DNA from: Cyclobacterium plantarum
Lineage (GTDB): Bacteria > Bacteroidota > Bacteroidia > Cytophagales > Cyclobacteriaceae
Direction of reading: 5' to 3'
Length of the DNA stretch: 50,010 bases
Assembly: GCF_011290685.1 (NCBI RefSeq)
Contig: NZ_JAANYN010000008.1
Location: 1-50,010, forward strand
This document shows positions 35,461-45,191 of this stretch, one piece after another. The position numbers were made by a program, and so were the translations under genes. The notes beneath the pieces are model-generated. The model saw nothing but the letters and a program-made list of their open reading frames with translations, ran no database searches and was not told the DNA's origin. Positions within the stretch are counted from its first letter, which is position 1. Each line of letters starts with the position of its first letter.

Positions 35461-38444
35461 GCATTACAACCGAAAATACATTTGAAACTGCCCTTGTACA
35501 AACACTTGTAGAAAAAGGCGGCTACACACAAGGAAATGCAGAAGATTATAGCAAAGAACTGGGAATGTTTAAATATGAAGTGATTGCATTTCTGCAAGCA
35601 TCCCAACCCAAAAGGTGGGCTAAAATTTCTGCCATTCACGGAGCCGATACCAATAATAGAATTATACAACGTCTTTACAAAGAACTCGATTTAAGAGGCA
35701 GTTTAGATGTACTTAGAAATGGATTTGTAGATTATGGAGTGCGTTTCCAAATGGCATATTTTCAACCAGCTTCGGGTCTCAACCCTGATGCTGTTGATTT
35801 ATACAATAAAAACAGCCTAAAAGTGTACCGCCAAATTTATTACAGCACCAAGAATAAAAACTCGGTAGATGTTGTTTTGGCACTTAACGGTATTCCTGTG
35901 GCTACTTTAGAACTCAAAAACCAGTTTACAGGTCAGGATGTTGGAAATGCTTTAAAACAATACAGCACCACCAGAGACAATAAAGAATTGTTGTTTGCTT
36001 TCAAAAAACGAACCTTGGTACACTTTGCTGTTGACCAAGATGAAGTATTTATGACCACCAAATTAGATGGGAGCAAAACCTATTGGCTACCATTCAATAA
36101 AGGAGCAAACAACGGAAAGGGAAATCCTAAAAATGAAAATGGTTACCGAACAGCCTATTTATGGGGATACATCTTACAGAAAGATAGTTGGATGGAAATT
36201 TTGCAGCGTTTCTTGCATTTAGAAACGGAAGAATTTGAATCTAACGGCAAAATTTACAAGAAAGAAAAATTAATATTTCCACGATACCATCAATTAGATG
36301 CCGTTCGTAAAATCAGTAACAACGTACTTGAAGTAGAAGCAGGTACAAATTATTTAATACAACATTCGGCAGGTTCAGGTAAAAGTAATTCCATTGCTTG
36401 GTTGGCTTACAGGCTTTCAAGTTTGCATAATAACACAGACAAGCGAATATTTGATTCGGTGATTGTGGTTACCGATAGAAAAGTACTTGACCAACAATTG
36501 CAAAATACCATTTATCAATTTGAGCATAAAACAGGCGTTGTTCAGCGAATAGATAAAGACAGCACACAATTAGCTTCTGCTTTGGGCTATGGAACAAATA
36601 TCATCATTACCACTTTACAGAAATTTCCTTTTGTGGTGGATAAAGTTGGTGAGTTGCCCGACCGAAATTATGCAGTAATTATTGACGAAGCACACAGCTC
36701 ACAAGGAGGCGAAGCCAGTAAAAAAATGAAAGAGGTTTTAGCTGCAAAATCCTTAGAAGAAGCAACAACTGAAGACACCACGGACGACTATACGGGAGAT
36801 GATTTTGTAAGAGAACAAATAGAGCGTTCTGCACAGGCAAGAGGTCAGCAAAGTAATATTTCGTTTTTTGCATTTACGGCTACGCCAAAGTATAAAACAT
36901 TACAGGTTTTTGGTCATAAAGATGCCGAAGGCAAACCACAACCCTTTCATTTGTATTCAATGCGTCAAGCTATTGAAGAAGGTTTTATTTTAGATGTTTT
37001 AAAAAATTACACCACTTACGAACTTTACTTTAAACTAACCAAAGCCATTGAAGATGACCCCAATTTGAACAAAAAGAAAGCGGCAAAAGCAATTGGTAAA
37101 TTTGTTTCCTTACATCCGCATAATTTGGCTCAAAAAACTGAAATCATTATTGAGCATTTCAAGCAAATTGTTTCTCATAAAATTGGAGGAAAAGCCAAAG
37201 CAATGTTGGTTTGCGGTTCTAGATTACACGCTAAACGCTATTTTGAAGAATTTAATAAGTACATAAAAGAAAAAGGCTATCAAAATGATATTAAAATCCT
37301 TGTGGCATTTTCGGGTAAAGTGATAGATAACAACACACCTGATGGCGTTTCTGAACCACAAATGACAGGATATAGCGAAAAAGAATTACCTGAAATTTTT
37401 GACAGGGAAGAATACAAGATTTTAATTGTGGCAGACAAATACCAAACAGGATTTGACCAGCCACTTTTGCAAACAATGTATGTAGATAAAAAACTCTCGG
37501 GAGTAAAAGCAGTACAGACATTATCTCGGTTAAACAGGACTTGTGCAGGTAAAGAAGATACATTCGTTTTAGATTTTGCAAATGACCGTGAAACTATTTT
37601 TGCATCGTTTCAGCCTTATTATGAAATCACAACGGTTACAGAAGAAACGGACATCAATCACTTGTACGACTTAAAAGCAAGATTAGATGAATTTCAGATT
37701 TATTGGGAAACAGAAATTGAAGCCTTTGCAAATGTATATTTCAATCCTGAAACAAAACTTAACAACCCGAAACAACAAAAATACCTTTATTCATTTACCG
37801 ACCCTGCTGTTGATAGATTTAGGGAAATTGAGGAAGAAGAAAAACAAGACGAGTTTAAAAAAGGATTACGCACATGGACAAATCTTTATGCTTTCTTGGC
37901 TCAAATTATGCCTTTCGTTGACCCAGATTTCGAACGTTTTTATGCTTATGCTAAACTGTTGCAAACAAGATTGCCAAAACGAGAACTTTCTGAAAGTTTG
38001 CATTTAGACGATGAAGTGGCTTTGGAATATTATCGCTTACAAAAAATTAAAGAAGGCTCAATTGATTTACTAACTGGCGAAACAGGAGAATTAAGCGGAA
38101 CAACAGAAGCAGGCTTGAAAAGAGCAAAAGATGAAGAAGCGTTGCTTTCTGAAATTATCAATGTACTAAACGACCGTTTTGGAACTGAATTTGAAGAAGC
38201 CGACAAACTTTTCTTTGACCAAATAGAAGCGGAATTAATGGAAGATGAAACGCTTCAAACACAGGCAAAAGTAAATAAGATTGACACGTTTAAATACGCT
38301 TTTGAGGACTTGTTCATCACAAAACTAATTGACAGAATGGACCAAAATCAGGAAATCTTTGAGAAAATCCTTGAAGACAAAGTATTTGGAAACTTAGTGA
38401 AAGAGTTGATGATGAAAAAGGTTTATAAAAAAATGAATGAATAA
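35457..38444 (+). CDS. hsdR: Type I restriction endonuclease, R subunit
   Basis: 995 residues. The N-terminal nuclease domain has the PD-(D/E)xK pattern: Asp138 in VDVVLALNG and Glu152-x-Lys154 in VATLELKNQ. The SF2 translocase follows with Walker A SAGSGKS (~305-311), DEAH (~410), TATPKYKT and the late motif DKYQTGFDQPLLQ with QTLSRLNRT. The C-terminal helical region contacts the methylase core. It cuts unmethylated foreign DNA after translocation. ATGA overlap with the Ntn-hydrolase-like gene indicates coupled translation. Confidence 0.95.
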   Translation: MSITTENTFETALVQTLVEKGGYTQGNAEDYSKELGMFKYEVIAFLQASQPKRWAKISAIHGADTNNRIIQRLYKELDLRGSLDVLRNGFVDYGVRFQMAYFQPASGLNPDAVDLYNKNSLKVYRQIYYSTKNKNSVDVVLALNGIPVATLELKNQFTGQDVGNALKQYSTTRDNKELLFAFKKRTLVHFAVDQDEVFMTTKLDGSKTYWLPFNKGANNGKGNPKNENGYRTAYLWGYILQKDSWMEILQRFLHLETEEFESNGKIYKKEKLIFPRYHQLDAVRKISNNVLEVEAGTNYLIQHSAGSGKSNSIAWLAYRLSSLHNNTDKRIFDSVIVVTDRKVLDQQLQNTIYQFEHKTGVVQRIDKDSTQLASALGYGTNIIITTLQKFPFVVDKVGELPDRNYAVIIDEAHSSQGGEASKKMKEVLAAKSLEEATTEDTTDDYTGDDFVREQIERSAQARGQQSNISFFAFTATPKYKTLQVFGHKDAEGKPQPFHLYSMRQAIEEGFILDVLKNYTTYELYFKLTKAIEDDPNLNKKKAAKAIGKFVSLHPHNLAQKTEIIIEHFKQIVSHKIGGKAKAMLVCGSRLHAKRYFEEFNKYIKEKGYQNDIKILVAFSGKVIDNNTPDGVSEPQMTGYSEKELPEIFDREEYKILIVADKYQTGFDQPLLQTMYVDKKLSGVKAVQTLSRLNRTCAGKEDTFVLDFANDRETIFASFQPYYEITTVTEETDINHLYDLKARLDEFQIYWETEIEAFANVYFNPETKLNNPKQQKYLYSFTDPAVDRFREIEEEEKQDEFKKGLRTWTNLYAFLAQIMPFVDPDFERFYAYAKLLQTRLPKRELSESLHLDDEVALEYYRLQKIKEGSIDLLTGETGELSGTTEAGLKRAKDEEALLSEIINVLNDRFGTEFEEADKLFFDQIEAELMEDETLQTQAKVNKIDTFKYAFEDLFITKLIDRMDQNQEIFEKILEDKVFGNLVKELMMKKVYKKMNE

Positions 38445-38464
38445 TGCCAACGCATAAAGCCATA

Positions 38465-38543
38465 CACATTTGCAATTCGCACCAGCCAACGCTGCAACCA
38501 AAAATTGCAAAAGAGTATGTCTTTGCCAACGCTGACAGACGGA
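38465..38543 (+). repeat. Diverged flanking repeat, right copy
   Basis: Partner of the repeat at 31183-31258: CACATTTG, GCCAACGCTG, CAAAAGAG, TTTGCCAACGCT, GACGGA in the same order. It starts 21 bp after hsdR. Confidence 0.55.
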
Positions 38544-38561
38544 CGAAAAAAAAGTACGATT

Positions 38562-38692
38562 GCCCAACAATGGCTATACGTAATGCGGGCGAAAGTACTG
38601 ATATTAAAGTAATCACATTAAATAAACTAACTGCTAACCGGAAAGTGAAGTGCCTTGAAATCCCGCACTACGCATAGCCGATAACGTTGTGC
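38562..38692. repeat. attC-like imperfect inverted repeat
   Basis: Left arm 38562-38589 (from GCCCAAC to ATGCGGG) pairs with right arm 38662-38692 (from CCCGCACTACGC to GTTGTGC) with a few mismatches and unpaired bases, across a 72-base spacer. The left end GCCCAAC fits the integron R'' box RYYYAAC; the right end GTTGTGC fits GTTRRRY at all but one position. Size (131 bp) is within the attC range. It separates the restriction operon from the Hachiman operon. Confidence 0.5.
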
Positions 38693-38733
38693 GTTTATGT
38701 AAAATGACACTATAGAGAAAATTTGAATAACAA

Positions 38734-39576
38734 ATGGCAAGACCTTTTAAAAGTGATTTAGTAATCAATGAACAAATATCAGATGTTGGTATTAGGGCTT
38801 ATCATGTTGGTTTTGACAAGAATGAATTTAGGTTTGCTCCTCTAGTTGACATCATTAGAAACGTAATACCAGAGTTCTCACTAGGATATCATTGCGGAGA
38901 AAACATCCCGTTGACGGAGATAGTGGAAAGGCTCAAAGAAGCTGCTGAAACTGTATATCTGACAGAGAAGTATCAGACACGGGGTGAATTTGGAGAGCTA
39001 ATCCTACACTTACTGCTTAGAGACTTTCACAATACGGTACCACTTATCTCTAAAATGTACTTTAAAGATTCACACAACGTACCTGCTCATGGTTTTGATG
39101 GTGTACAAATCACTATCAACGGAGATGAGAAAAAACTATGGCTAGGAGAATCTAAACTCTATAAAACAGGTAAAGGTGGCATAAGAGATTTGCTCGATGA
39201 CATTACAAAACATGTAAACGAAGATTACATCAGAAAGGAATTTAATCTTATATCCAGAAAACTTCCTAGTGCGGTTCCCGAAATTGAATATTGGCGTGAG
39301 CTTATGGACAAACATCAACGCCTAGACACGATATTCTCCAACATTGTAATCCCAATGGTTTGCTCGTACAACAGCGACCTTTTTAAAAATCATAATGATA
39401 ACACCAATGAATATTTTGAAGACTTTGTAGCAGAATGTAATGATTTATGCGATCGGTTCAATAAAGGTAAACCAACATCAGATGTAGAAATAATCCTCCT
39501 ACTTCTACCTGTTCCAGATAAAGATGCTCTAAATGGTGAGTTAGACAAAAGATTAAAATCAATGCAGAGAATATGA
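38734..39576 (+). CDS. hamA: Hachiman anti-phage system nuclease HamA (DUF1837)
   Basis: 280 residues. DUF1837 features are clear: RGEFGELILHLLLRDF (Glu85/Glu88), PAHGFDGVQI (Asp122) and LWLGESKLYKTGKGG (Glu139-x-Lys141), a PD-(D/E)xK-like nuclease arrangement. In Hachiman, HamA is the effector held in check by the helicase HamB and degrades DNA when infection-linked DNA structures are sensed. Here it is followed by hamB with a 4-bp ATGA overlap. Codon use is AT-rich, like the neighbouring restriction genes. Confidence 0.9.
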   Translation: MARPFKSDLVINEQISDVGIRAYHVGFDKNEFRFAPLVDIIRNVIPEFSLGYHCGENIPLTEIVERLKEAAETVYLTEKYQTRGEFGELILHLLLRDFHNTVPLISKMYFKDSHNVPAHGFDGVQITINGDEKKLWLGESKLYKTGKGGIRDLLDDITKHVNEDYIRKEFNLISRKLPSAVPEIEYWRELMDKHQRLDTIFSNIVIPMVCSYNSDLFKNHNDNTNEYFEDFVAECNDLCDRFNKGKPTSDVEIILLLLPVPDKDALNGELDKRLKSMQRI

Positions 39577-41777
39577 GTTTTGAATCTTATACCCAAGCTA
39601 TTGATTTTCTAATGCAGAAAAAGGAAATATCAATTGAAGATAGTTTCGACTTGTCTAAGTATTGCTCATACCTTCTTCGCAACAGTGAAAAAGAAGGAAG
39701 AGATTTAGTAATTCGGATCCACGACAGTTGGAATCTGCTCCCTGAAAGCACAAAGCCAATATGGAACGACATCACCGAGTCCGCAGGATTATATCCATAT
39801 GTTAATCCAGAATATTTATCCAAGAGTGGTCTTCTCCGATACGAGTACCATAAATCTCGATTTTTGCAAGGAGTTTACCTACACGAAGAACAACAGCAAT
39901 TATCTGTTGAGCTACAAAGTAAAAGATCACTTGTAGTGAGTGCTCCAACCAGCTTTGGCAAAAGTCTTTTAATCGAAGAAGTTATTGCCAGTCAATTGTA
40001 TAAGCAGATTGTCGTGATCCAACCAACACTTGCCCTGCTCGATGAAACAAGAAAAAAACTTCTTAAATATAAAGATTCCTACAAGGTAGTTGTGTCCACG
40101 AGCCAAGAACCTGATGAAGAAAAAGGAAACATCTTTCTTTTCACAGGTGAGAGAGTTGTAGAGTATGATAAGTTTTCTCAAATTGATTTTTTTGTAATTG
40201 ATGAATTCTACAAGCTCAGCATTGATAGAGATGATGATAGAGCTATAGCTTTAAACCAAGCATTTCACAGACTTCTAAAATTCACAAACAAGTTCTATTT
40301 ATTGGGGCCTATGATTAAAAACATCCCCGTAAACTTCAAAAACAAGTTTGAACTTACTTGGTTTCCTACTGAGTTTGCCACAGTTGCAGTAGATGAAATC
40401 AATAATACTGTAGAAGGTAAACATAAAGCCACAGAGAAGAAAGAGCTGAAAAAGCTCAATCTTTTCAATTATTTGATCTCGCAGAATGAACAAACAATTA
40501 TTTACTGCTCAGCACCAAATAGAACTACAAATCTTGCCTTAGAATTTCTCCAATTTTTAAAAGAGAACGCTATTTCGATAAACAATCCTTTTCTAGAAGA
40601 AAATAGTGATGTTGTTGAATGGATTGAAGAGAATATAAATGACAGTTGGTCATTAAATGAAGCTCTTGAATATGGTGTTGCATTCCATCATGGTGCCGTT
40701 CCTAGACACTTAGGAAGCACAATAGTTGACTGCTTTAATAATGGCTCAGTCCAATGGTTATTCTGTACTTCTACTCTTATTGAAGGCGTAAATACATCTG
40801 CAAAGAATGTCGTTCTATTCGATAAGAAAAAAGGCCCTAAACCAATTGATTTCTTTGATTATAAAAATATCGCAGGCAGGTCAGGTAGGATGAGACAACA
40901 TTTTGTTGGAAATGTAATTCGATTTGAAGACCAACCTGAGCAAATGGAATTAATCGTTGATATTCCACTTTTTAATCAAGAAGAAGCACCCTTAGAAATA
41001 TTAATTGGCTTAGAAGATGAAGAAATAGAAGACAAAGCAAAGCCTAGACTTGAAAACTTCAATAGCTTACCTGACGATTTAAAAGAAGTAATCAAATTAA
41101 ACTCGGGTATTTCAATAGAAGCTCAAATGGCTATCGTAGATAAAATAGAATCAAATCTCAATTTTTATCATAGCCAACTAGCTTGGAAATCCCTTCCAAA
41201 CAATTTTGATAATCTTAGTACAGTTATTGACCTATGTTGGGATACGCTTACAGGCCCAGGAGACAAAACATACATCGATGGAATAGGTAGACTATCTGCA
41301 CGATGGTTAACAAGTTTTACCTTTTCATACATCAACCTGAAATCCATTAGTGCCGTTATCAATAGCTATATCAACAATGACTTTTGGATTAAAAAAATTC
41401 CAGATAGACAAAAACGAATAGACACTGCAACATATTCAATCCTTCACATTACTCGCCATTGGTTCGATTACAAACTTCCGAAATGGTTGAACGTTATATC
41501 CAATCTGCAAGAATATGTTTTCAAGAAAAACAACCTTAGTCATGGGAACTACTCCTTTCTATCAAGCAGCATAGAAAACGGTTTCTTACACCCTAATATA
41601 GCTGCGTTGAGTGAATATGACATTCCTCTATCAGCTATCCGTAAACTAGAAAAATACATTAATCGAGATAGAACTCCTGAAATGAATATTATCAATCTCA
41701 ATCAGCTATCTGATGAAGAACTTGAATCTAACAATCTGTTGAGATATGAGATTGCCAAAATTAGAAATGCATTTTAA
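39573..41777 (+). CDS. hamB: Hachiman anti-phage system helicase HamB
   Basis: 734 residues. SF2 helicase motifs: Walker A SAPTSFGKS (123-131), motif Ia VVIQPTLALLDET, Walker B VIDEFY (DEF instead of DEAH, 210-212), TLIEGVNTSAKNV and motif VI IAGRSGRM. The N-terminal helical and C-terminal helical regions fit HamB length. It should load on aberrant DNA and release HamA. It starts inside the end of hamA and is the last gene of this operon. Confidence 0.9.
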   Translation: MSFESYTQAIDFLMQKKEISIEDSFDLSKYCSYLLRNSEKEGRDLVIRIHDSWNLLPESTKPIWNDITESAGLYPYVNPEYLSKSGLLRYEYHKSRFLQGVYLHEEQQQLSVELQSKRSLVVSAPTSFGKSLLIEEVIASQLYKQIVVIQPTLALLDETRKKLLKYKDSYKVVVSTSQEPDEEKGNIFLFTGERVVEYDKFSQIDFFVIDEFYKLSIDRDDDRAIALNQAFHRLLKFTNKFYLLGPMIKNIPVNFKNKFELTWFPTEFATVAVDEINNTVEGKHKATEKKELKKLNLFNYLISQNEQTIIYCSAPNRTTNLALEFLQFLKENAISINNPFLEENSDVVEWIEENINDSWSLNEALEYGVAFHHGAVPRHLGSTIVDCFNNGSVQWLFCTSTLIEGVNTSAKNVVLFDKKKGPKPIDFFDYKNIAGRSGRMRQHFVGNVIRFEDQPEQMELIVDIPLFNQEEAPLEILIGLEDEEIEDKAKPRLENFNSLPDDLKEVIKLNSGISIEAQMAIVDKIESNLNFYHSQLAWKSLPNNFDNLSTVIDLCWDTLTGPGDKTYIDGIGRLSARWLTSFTFSYINLKSISAVINSYINNDFWIKKIPDRQKRIDTATYSILHITRHWFDYKLPKWLNVISNLQEYVFKKNNLSHGNYSFLSSSIENGFLHPNIAALSEYDIPLSAIRKLEKYINRDRTPEMNIINLNQLSDEELESNNLLRYEIAKIRNAF

Positions 41778-41811
41778 AATTAAAAACACGAAACGCCAAT
41801 CGAGTGGATGG

Positions 41812-41832
41812 CCGCAGGCCATAAGCCTGCGG
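41812..41832 (+). terminator. Stem-loop downstream of hamB
   Basis: CCGCAGGC and GCCTGCGG with a CATAA loop, 35 bp after the stop. There is no T-run, so it is a terminator-like or mRNA-end hairpin rather than a classic intrinsic terminator. Confidence 0.45.
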
Positions 41833-42062
41833 AGCGACCTTCACAGTTCTGCTTAGGTTGCCAGAGTACTTCCTTAGAGGGTAAACTTTGGCACAGTTGG
41901 TGATTCCCTTAAAGTACCAAGAATGTATATTGATTTATATACCTTGGGTTAACAAAAATACGAGTTGGTAACAAGTTGACTCACCTAGTGCTGAGTGTTT
42001 TGTGACTTTCTAAAGTAAATGGATGAAATTGTTTTATGTTTAATAAAATTCAATACAACAGT

Positions 42063-42404
42063 ATGAAAAAATATTTGGCAATTTATTTCGGAGGGGCGAC
42101 TGAATCAGAGAAATCCACGCCAATGAATGAGAACTTACAACAAGAATTTATGGACGCCTGGGCGAAATGGGCAGAAAATCACAAAGATTCAGTAGTTGAT
42201 TTTGGACGCCCCCTTGGAAGAGCTAAATCTGTCAATCAGACAGGAGTTACCGATAAGGAAAATAAAATGATAGCATATTCAATAGTGCACGCTGAATCCC
42301 ACGAGCAAGCCGCATCTATGTTTATTGAACATCCTCATCTTAATCTTCATTCTGATAACTCAATTGAAATCATAAAAATGAGGCATATGCCAGAAATCGA
42401 CTGA
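42063..42404 (+). CDS. YCII-related domain protein
   Basis: The start MKKYLAIYFGG (42063) fits the family better than an ATG 27 bp upstream. A ferredoxin-like fold of the YCII group is suggested by KKYLAIYFGG, then FMDAWAKWAENHKDSVVDFG, IAYSIVHAESHEQAASMFIE and HPHLNL. YCII-like proteins are small enzymes or binding proteins of mostly unknown role. It stands alone between long spacers bounded by GTTGG-type boxes (41964 and 43126). Confidence 0.7.
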   Translation: MKKYLAIYFGGATESEKSTPMNENLQQEFMDAWAKWAENHKDSVVDFGRPLGRAKSVNQTGVTDKENKMIAYSIVHAESHEQAASMFIEHPHLNLHSDNSIEIIKMRHMPEID

Positions 42405-43155
42405 CAAAAAAGACCTATAACACCAGAAAATTATGAAGATTTGAGGATTTAGAAAATCACATAAAAGAATTAAATTACAATTTGATAAAATAAAGCCAGT
42501 TGCCAACAAATAAATATTCCCCGCTCAGGCGGATCAGGCTGTGCGGCTTGTAATACCAATCATTAGCGGCCTGCCCCGATCTTTTCGGGTAAACCGGTGA
42601 AGTGCTTTTGATGTTTGAGTTGAGATTTTTGGGTCGCCTAAGGTGCCATGTCAGGTCAAAAAGTGAATTACCGATACCAAAATTCATTTAAAAAGTAAAA
42701 AACAGGATTATTTCAGCCACTCCCTGGCTCTTATCGAAGTTTTTTGACGGCTGGTACATAGCTCTCCCAGGCCGGTCAAAATAAGGGTTAAAATTCCGCC
42801 CGGATGTTGTATAGCCCAAAAGGTTTTCAGTTCAGCCATTTTGGCTAAAGCCGGATTTTTTGGAGTGCTGTTTTTCGGAATGGGCTTAAAGCCGCATTCC
42901 TATTCGATAACCTTTTATTTCCTGAGAACACAACGTTCTGGCAAGGCTGGCATCAAAAAAATATCACCATGCCGCTTGCCTACTTATCCGAAATGACTAA
43001 TTTGAAAGTGCAAAGAAAATAGGGGAGATTTGGTGCAGTTGATGCTTTTTGGTCAGTGCCAATAAGGTATTCAGATTTATCACAACTGGGACGGAATTGT
43101 ATCCCTTTGTTTAACAGGTATACGAGTTGGCGGCAACAAAAAAGAGCTTCGGGAA
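42405..43155. repeat. Spacer with palindromic repeat (copy E) and shared block 1
   Basis: No gene in 751 bases. A box GTTGCCAAC lies at 42499-42507. Repeat copy E spans about 42789-42912, including a hairpin at 42877-42900 (GGAATG+GGCTT pairing with AAGCC+CATTCC). A second repeat at 42969-43070 (ATGCCGCTTGCC through AATAAGGTAT) recurs at 47547-47641. It ends with TACGAGTTGGCGGCAAC (43121-43137) just before the cupin gene. Confidence 0.6.
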
Positions 43156-43641
43156 ATGAATGAAAAGAATAAAAATTGGAAACCGATAATACTTCAAGCA
43201 GACGAGGGCGAGAAAGTACTTTTTCGTATTGGACTAATGACTTTTAAAGTGGCATCAAACCAGACCAATGATAACTTTATGATATGTGAAACAGAATTGC
43301 CCCCAAAAGCATATGTTGAACCTCATTCACACCCGGAAGCTGAAACATTTTATATACTTGAGGGCGAATTCATATTTTACGTTGAAGATATGAATAAAGG
43401 AATAAAATGTAAAAAAGGAGCATTTATAAGTGTACCGCCACATGTAGAACATAGTTTTAAAAACACAGGTGGGTACAAAGGAAAAATATTTGGAACTATG
43501 ACGCCAGGCGGAGCAAAAGGATTAGAAAGTCTATTCAGAACTTTTGGAGTAGGACTTACCGACAAAGATGTTATTCCGGATTTGAATAAACCTATTGAGG
43601 ATTGGGTAGCAGCAGTTGACACTTTTAGAAAAAAAAGATAA
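43156..43641 (+). CDS. Cupin-domain protein
   Basis: 161 residues. A single cupin barrel with metal-binding motif 1 EPHSHPEAETFYILEGEF (two His, one Glu) and motif 2 ISVPPHVEHSFKNTG. The C-terminal part (GLESLFRTFGVGLTDKDVIP) is helical. Such small cupins bind or isomerise small molecules; the ligand is unknown. A lone gene between repeat-containing spacers. Confidence 0.8.
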   Translation: MNEKNKNWKPIILQADEGEKVLFRIGLMTFKVASNQTNDNFMICETELPPKAYVEPHSHPEAETFYILEGEFIFYVEDMNKGIKCKKGAFISVPPHVEHSFKNTGGYKGKIFGTMTPGGAKGLESLFRTFGVGLTDKDVIPDLNKPIEDWVAAVDTFRKKR

Positions 43642-43718
43642 TTAAGTGAAAAAATGTCAGCCGCCAACACCAATGTTTCTTTTTGGCTGAACTTCCCAAA
43701 CGATCGTCCCATTCCCCA

Positions 43719-44036
43719 TAAAATTCTGCTCGGATTAGGTATACCCCTATAGATTTTCCGTTCATCCATTTTGGCTAAAGCCAGGAGTGCTTGTTCAAAC
43801 ATTTAGGAATGGGCTATTTTCTATTGAGTAATAATCATTTAAAAAAAGGTTTTTTTTCCTCAATTGCCCACTGCTTTAGCTGTGGGCAATCTGGCATTTA
43901 TGGAAAATTGGCTTTAGCCAAACCTTTTATCCATAACCCTTCAAATCCATATTTCACAATTTTATCTAATTCGGATTAAGCCGGGGTAGGTAATGCTTTT
44001 TCAGGGGATGGGCTAAAGCCACATTCCTATTGAGGA
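43719..44036 (+). repeat. Dispersed palindromic repeat, copy A
   Basis: Begins AAAATTCTGCTCGGATT, then TTTTGGCTAAAGCCAG. Contains the hairpin TTGCCCAC/GTGGGCAA (43864-43889, loop TGCTTTAGCT), TTGGCTTTAGCCAA, and an end phrase GGATGGGCTAAAGCC with CATTCCTATTGAGGA. Near-identical text occurs at 47044-47310 and 48514-48784. A short open frame inside it is identical in two copies but broken in the third, so I treat it as non-coding. Confidence 0.8.
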
Positions 44037-44573
44037 CGAGTTGGTTAGTCGATGCATATGTCAAGCAAGCCGTTTGTGGACAATGATATATTTTTCCGAT
44101 TTATTACCGTGCTATGTGAAAAGATGATCAGGACAAACCATTCCAGCGAATAATAGCTGCACTTGATGTGTATTAAAGAAATCTTTAGTATTTTTATTTT
44201 TGATGAAAAGATAAGTTTACCAGAAATTTCCTGGCGGATTTGATTGGGTTTTTATGGCTTTTGTCTGGTATTTAGACGAGTAGTAGGAACCATTATAAAA
44301 GGCAATCTTTTAGGTAGGAATATCTTGAGTTTTTGGCGAATTTTCCCCGTAAAATCGATGACCAACACAATTTTATGAGTTTGATAATAATTAAAATGTG
44401 GCTTTAAAAGGGAGTTGGGTTTTTGGTTTTCACCATTTATATTTTTATGCATTTTGGCATGGTGTGTAGGTAGAAGAAAGAGAATGTCACTAGGGTGTCA
44501 TAAAATTGACGTAATGATAGTCAATTATTTAATAAATGAAATTTCTAATTTTGAGGTACCAGATTATTAAGCA
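44037..44573. other. Spacer upstream of the XRE regulator
   Basis: No gene and no copy of the dispersed repeat. GAGTTGG lies at its left edge (about 44038). AT-rich. An inverted repeat close to the XRE start is listed separately. Confidence 0.4.
44505..44525. promoter_or_regulatory. Candidate operator of the XRE regulator
   Basis: ATTGAC and GTCAAT arms with a 9-base spacer, 49 bp upstream of the start at 44574. A related arm pair (GTCAATT/AATTGAC) lies before the AraC gene at 5302, so the shape may be common in this genome. Confidence 0.35.
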
Positions 44574-45191
44574 ATGAACAAAAATCAATTGGCACATAAA
44601 GTAAAACTTCTTAGAAAAAGGAGGGGATTTTCTCAAGAAGCTCTTGCGGAGCTTGCAGGCCTTAGCCTTAGAACGATACAGCGAGTAGAAAATGAAAATC
44701 GGAAGCCCTCAGGAGACTCATTGAAAAAAATGGCTACTGCATTGGGAGTGGATCTGGATTATTTCATGGAATGGGAGCCAAACGAAAATGCTAATTTTTT
44801 GCTGATCCTCGCTTTTTCCCCTATTCTTTGCATTGTGAATCCGATTTTGGCGGTTATCGTTCCATGGGTATTATGGATTTTAAATAAGAAACAAATTAAA
44901 GGTGTCCATAGATTAGGCTTAAAAGTGCTTTCAATTCAAGTTAGTTGGTTGATAGTCTATTTTGTGTTTAGAACTTTAAATGTTCTTAGAATTGGGTACA
45001 TCATTTTAAATAAGCAAGCTTTCGTTGGAAAAGAATGGAATTCTTTTTTGTATGATGTTAATACCCATTCCTATTTGAAAATATTTTTTATTTCGATAAA
45101 TATAGGGATCATTTTCTTCATTACCTATAAGACCCACAAAACCAACCATCTAAACAATTCAAAAATAAGTATCCAAGTCAATCCATCATGA
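44574..45191 (+). CDS. XRE-family regulator with C-terminal membrane domain
   Basis: Residues ~8-62 are a Cro/C1-type HTH (VKLLRKRRGFSQEALAELAG, LSLRTIQRVENENRKPSGDS). Three or four hydrophobic helices follow (LLILAFSPILCIVNPILAVI, SWLIVYFVFRTLNVL, FFISINIGIIFFITY). A membrane-tethered repressor would sense an envelope signal. Its stop overlaps the next lipoprotein gene (ATGA), so the two are co-translated. Confidence 0.85.
   Translation: MNKNQLAHKVKLLRKRRGFSQEALAELAGLSLRTIQRVENENRKPSGDSLKKMATALGVDLDYFMEWEPNENANFLLILAFSPILCIVNPILAVIVPWVLWILNKKQIKGVHRLGLKVLSIQVSWLIVYFVFRTLNVLRIGYIILNKQAFVGKEWNSFLYDVNTHSYLKIFFISINIGIIFFITYKTHKTNHLNNSKISIQVNPS

Noticed and set aside
38444-38677. 77-codon open frame after hsdR
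   Set aside because: It covers the right flanking repeat and most of the attC-like hairpin; the frame is better explained by those structures.
43791-43979. 62-codon frame, with a near-identical one at 47051-47260
   Set aside because: Both lie in the dispersed palindromic repeat; the third copy (48514-48784) has a one-base change that breaks it, so conservation is at DNA level.
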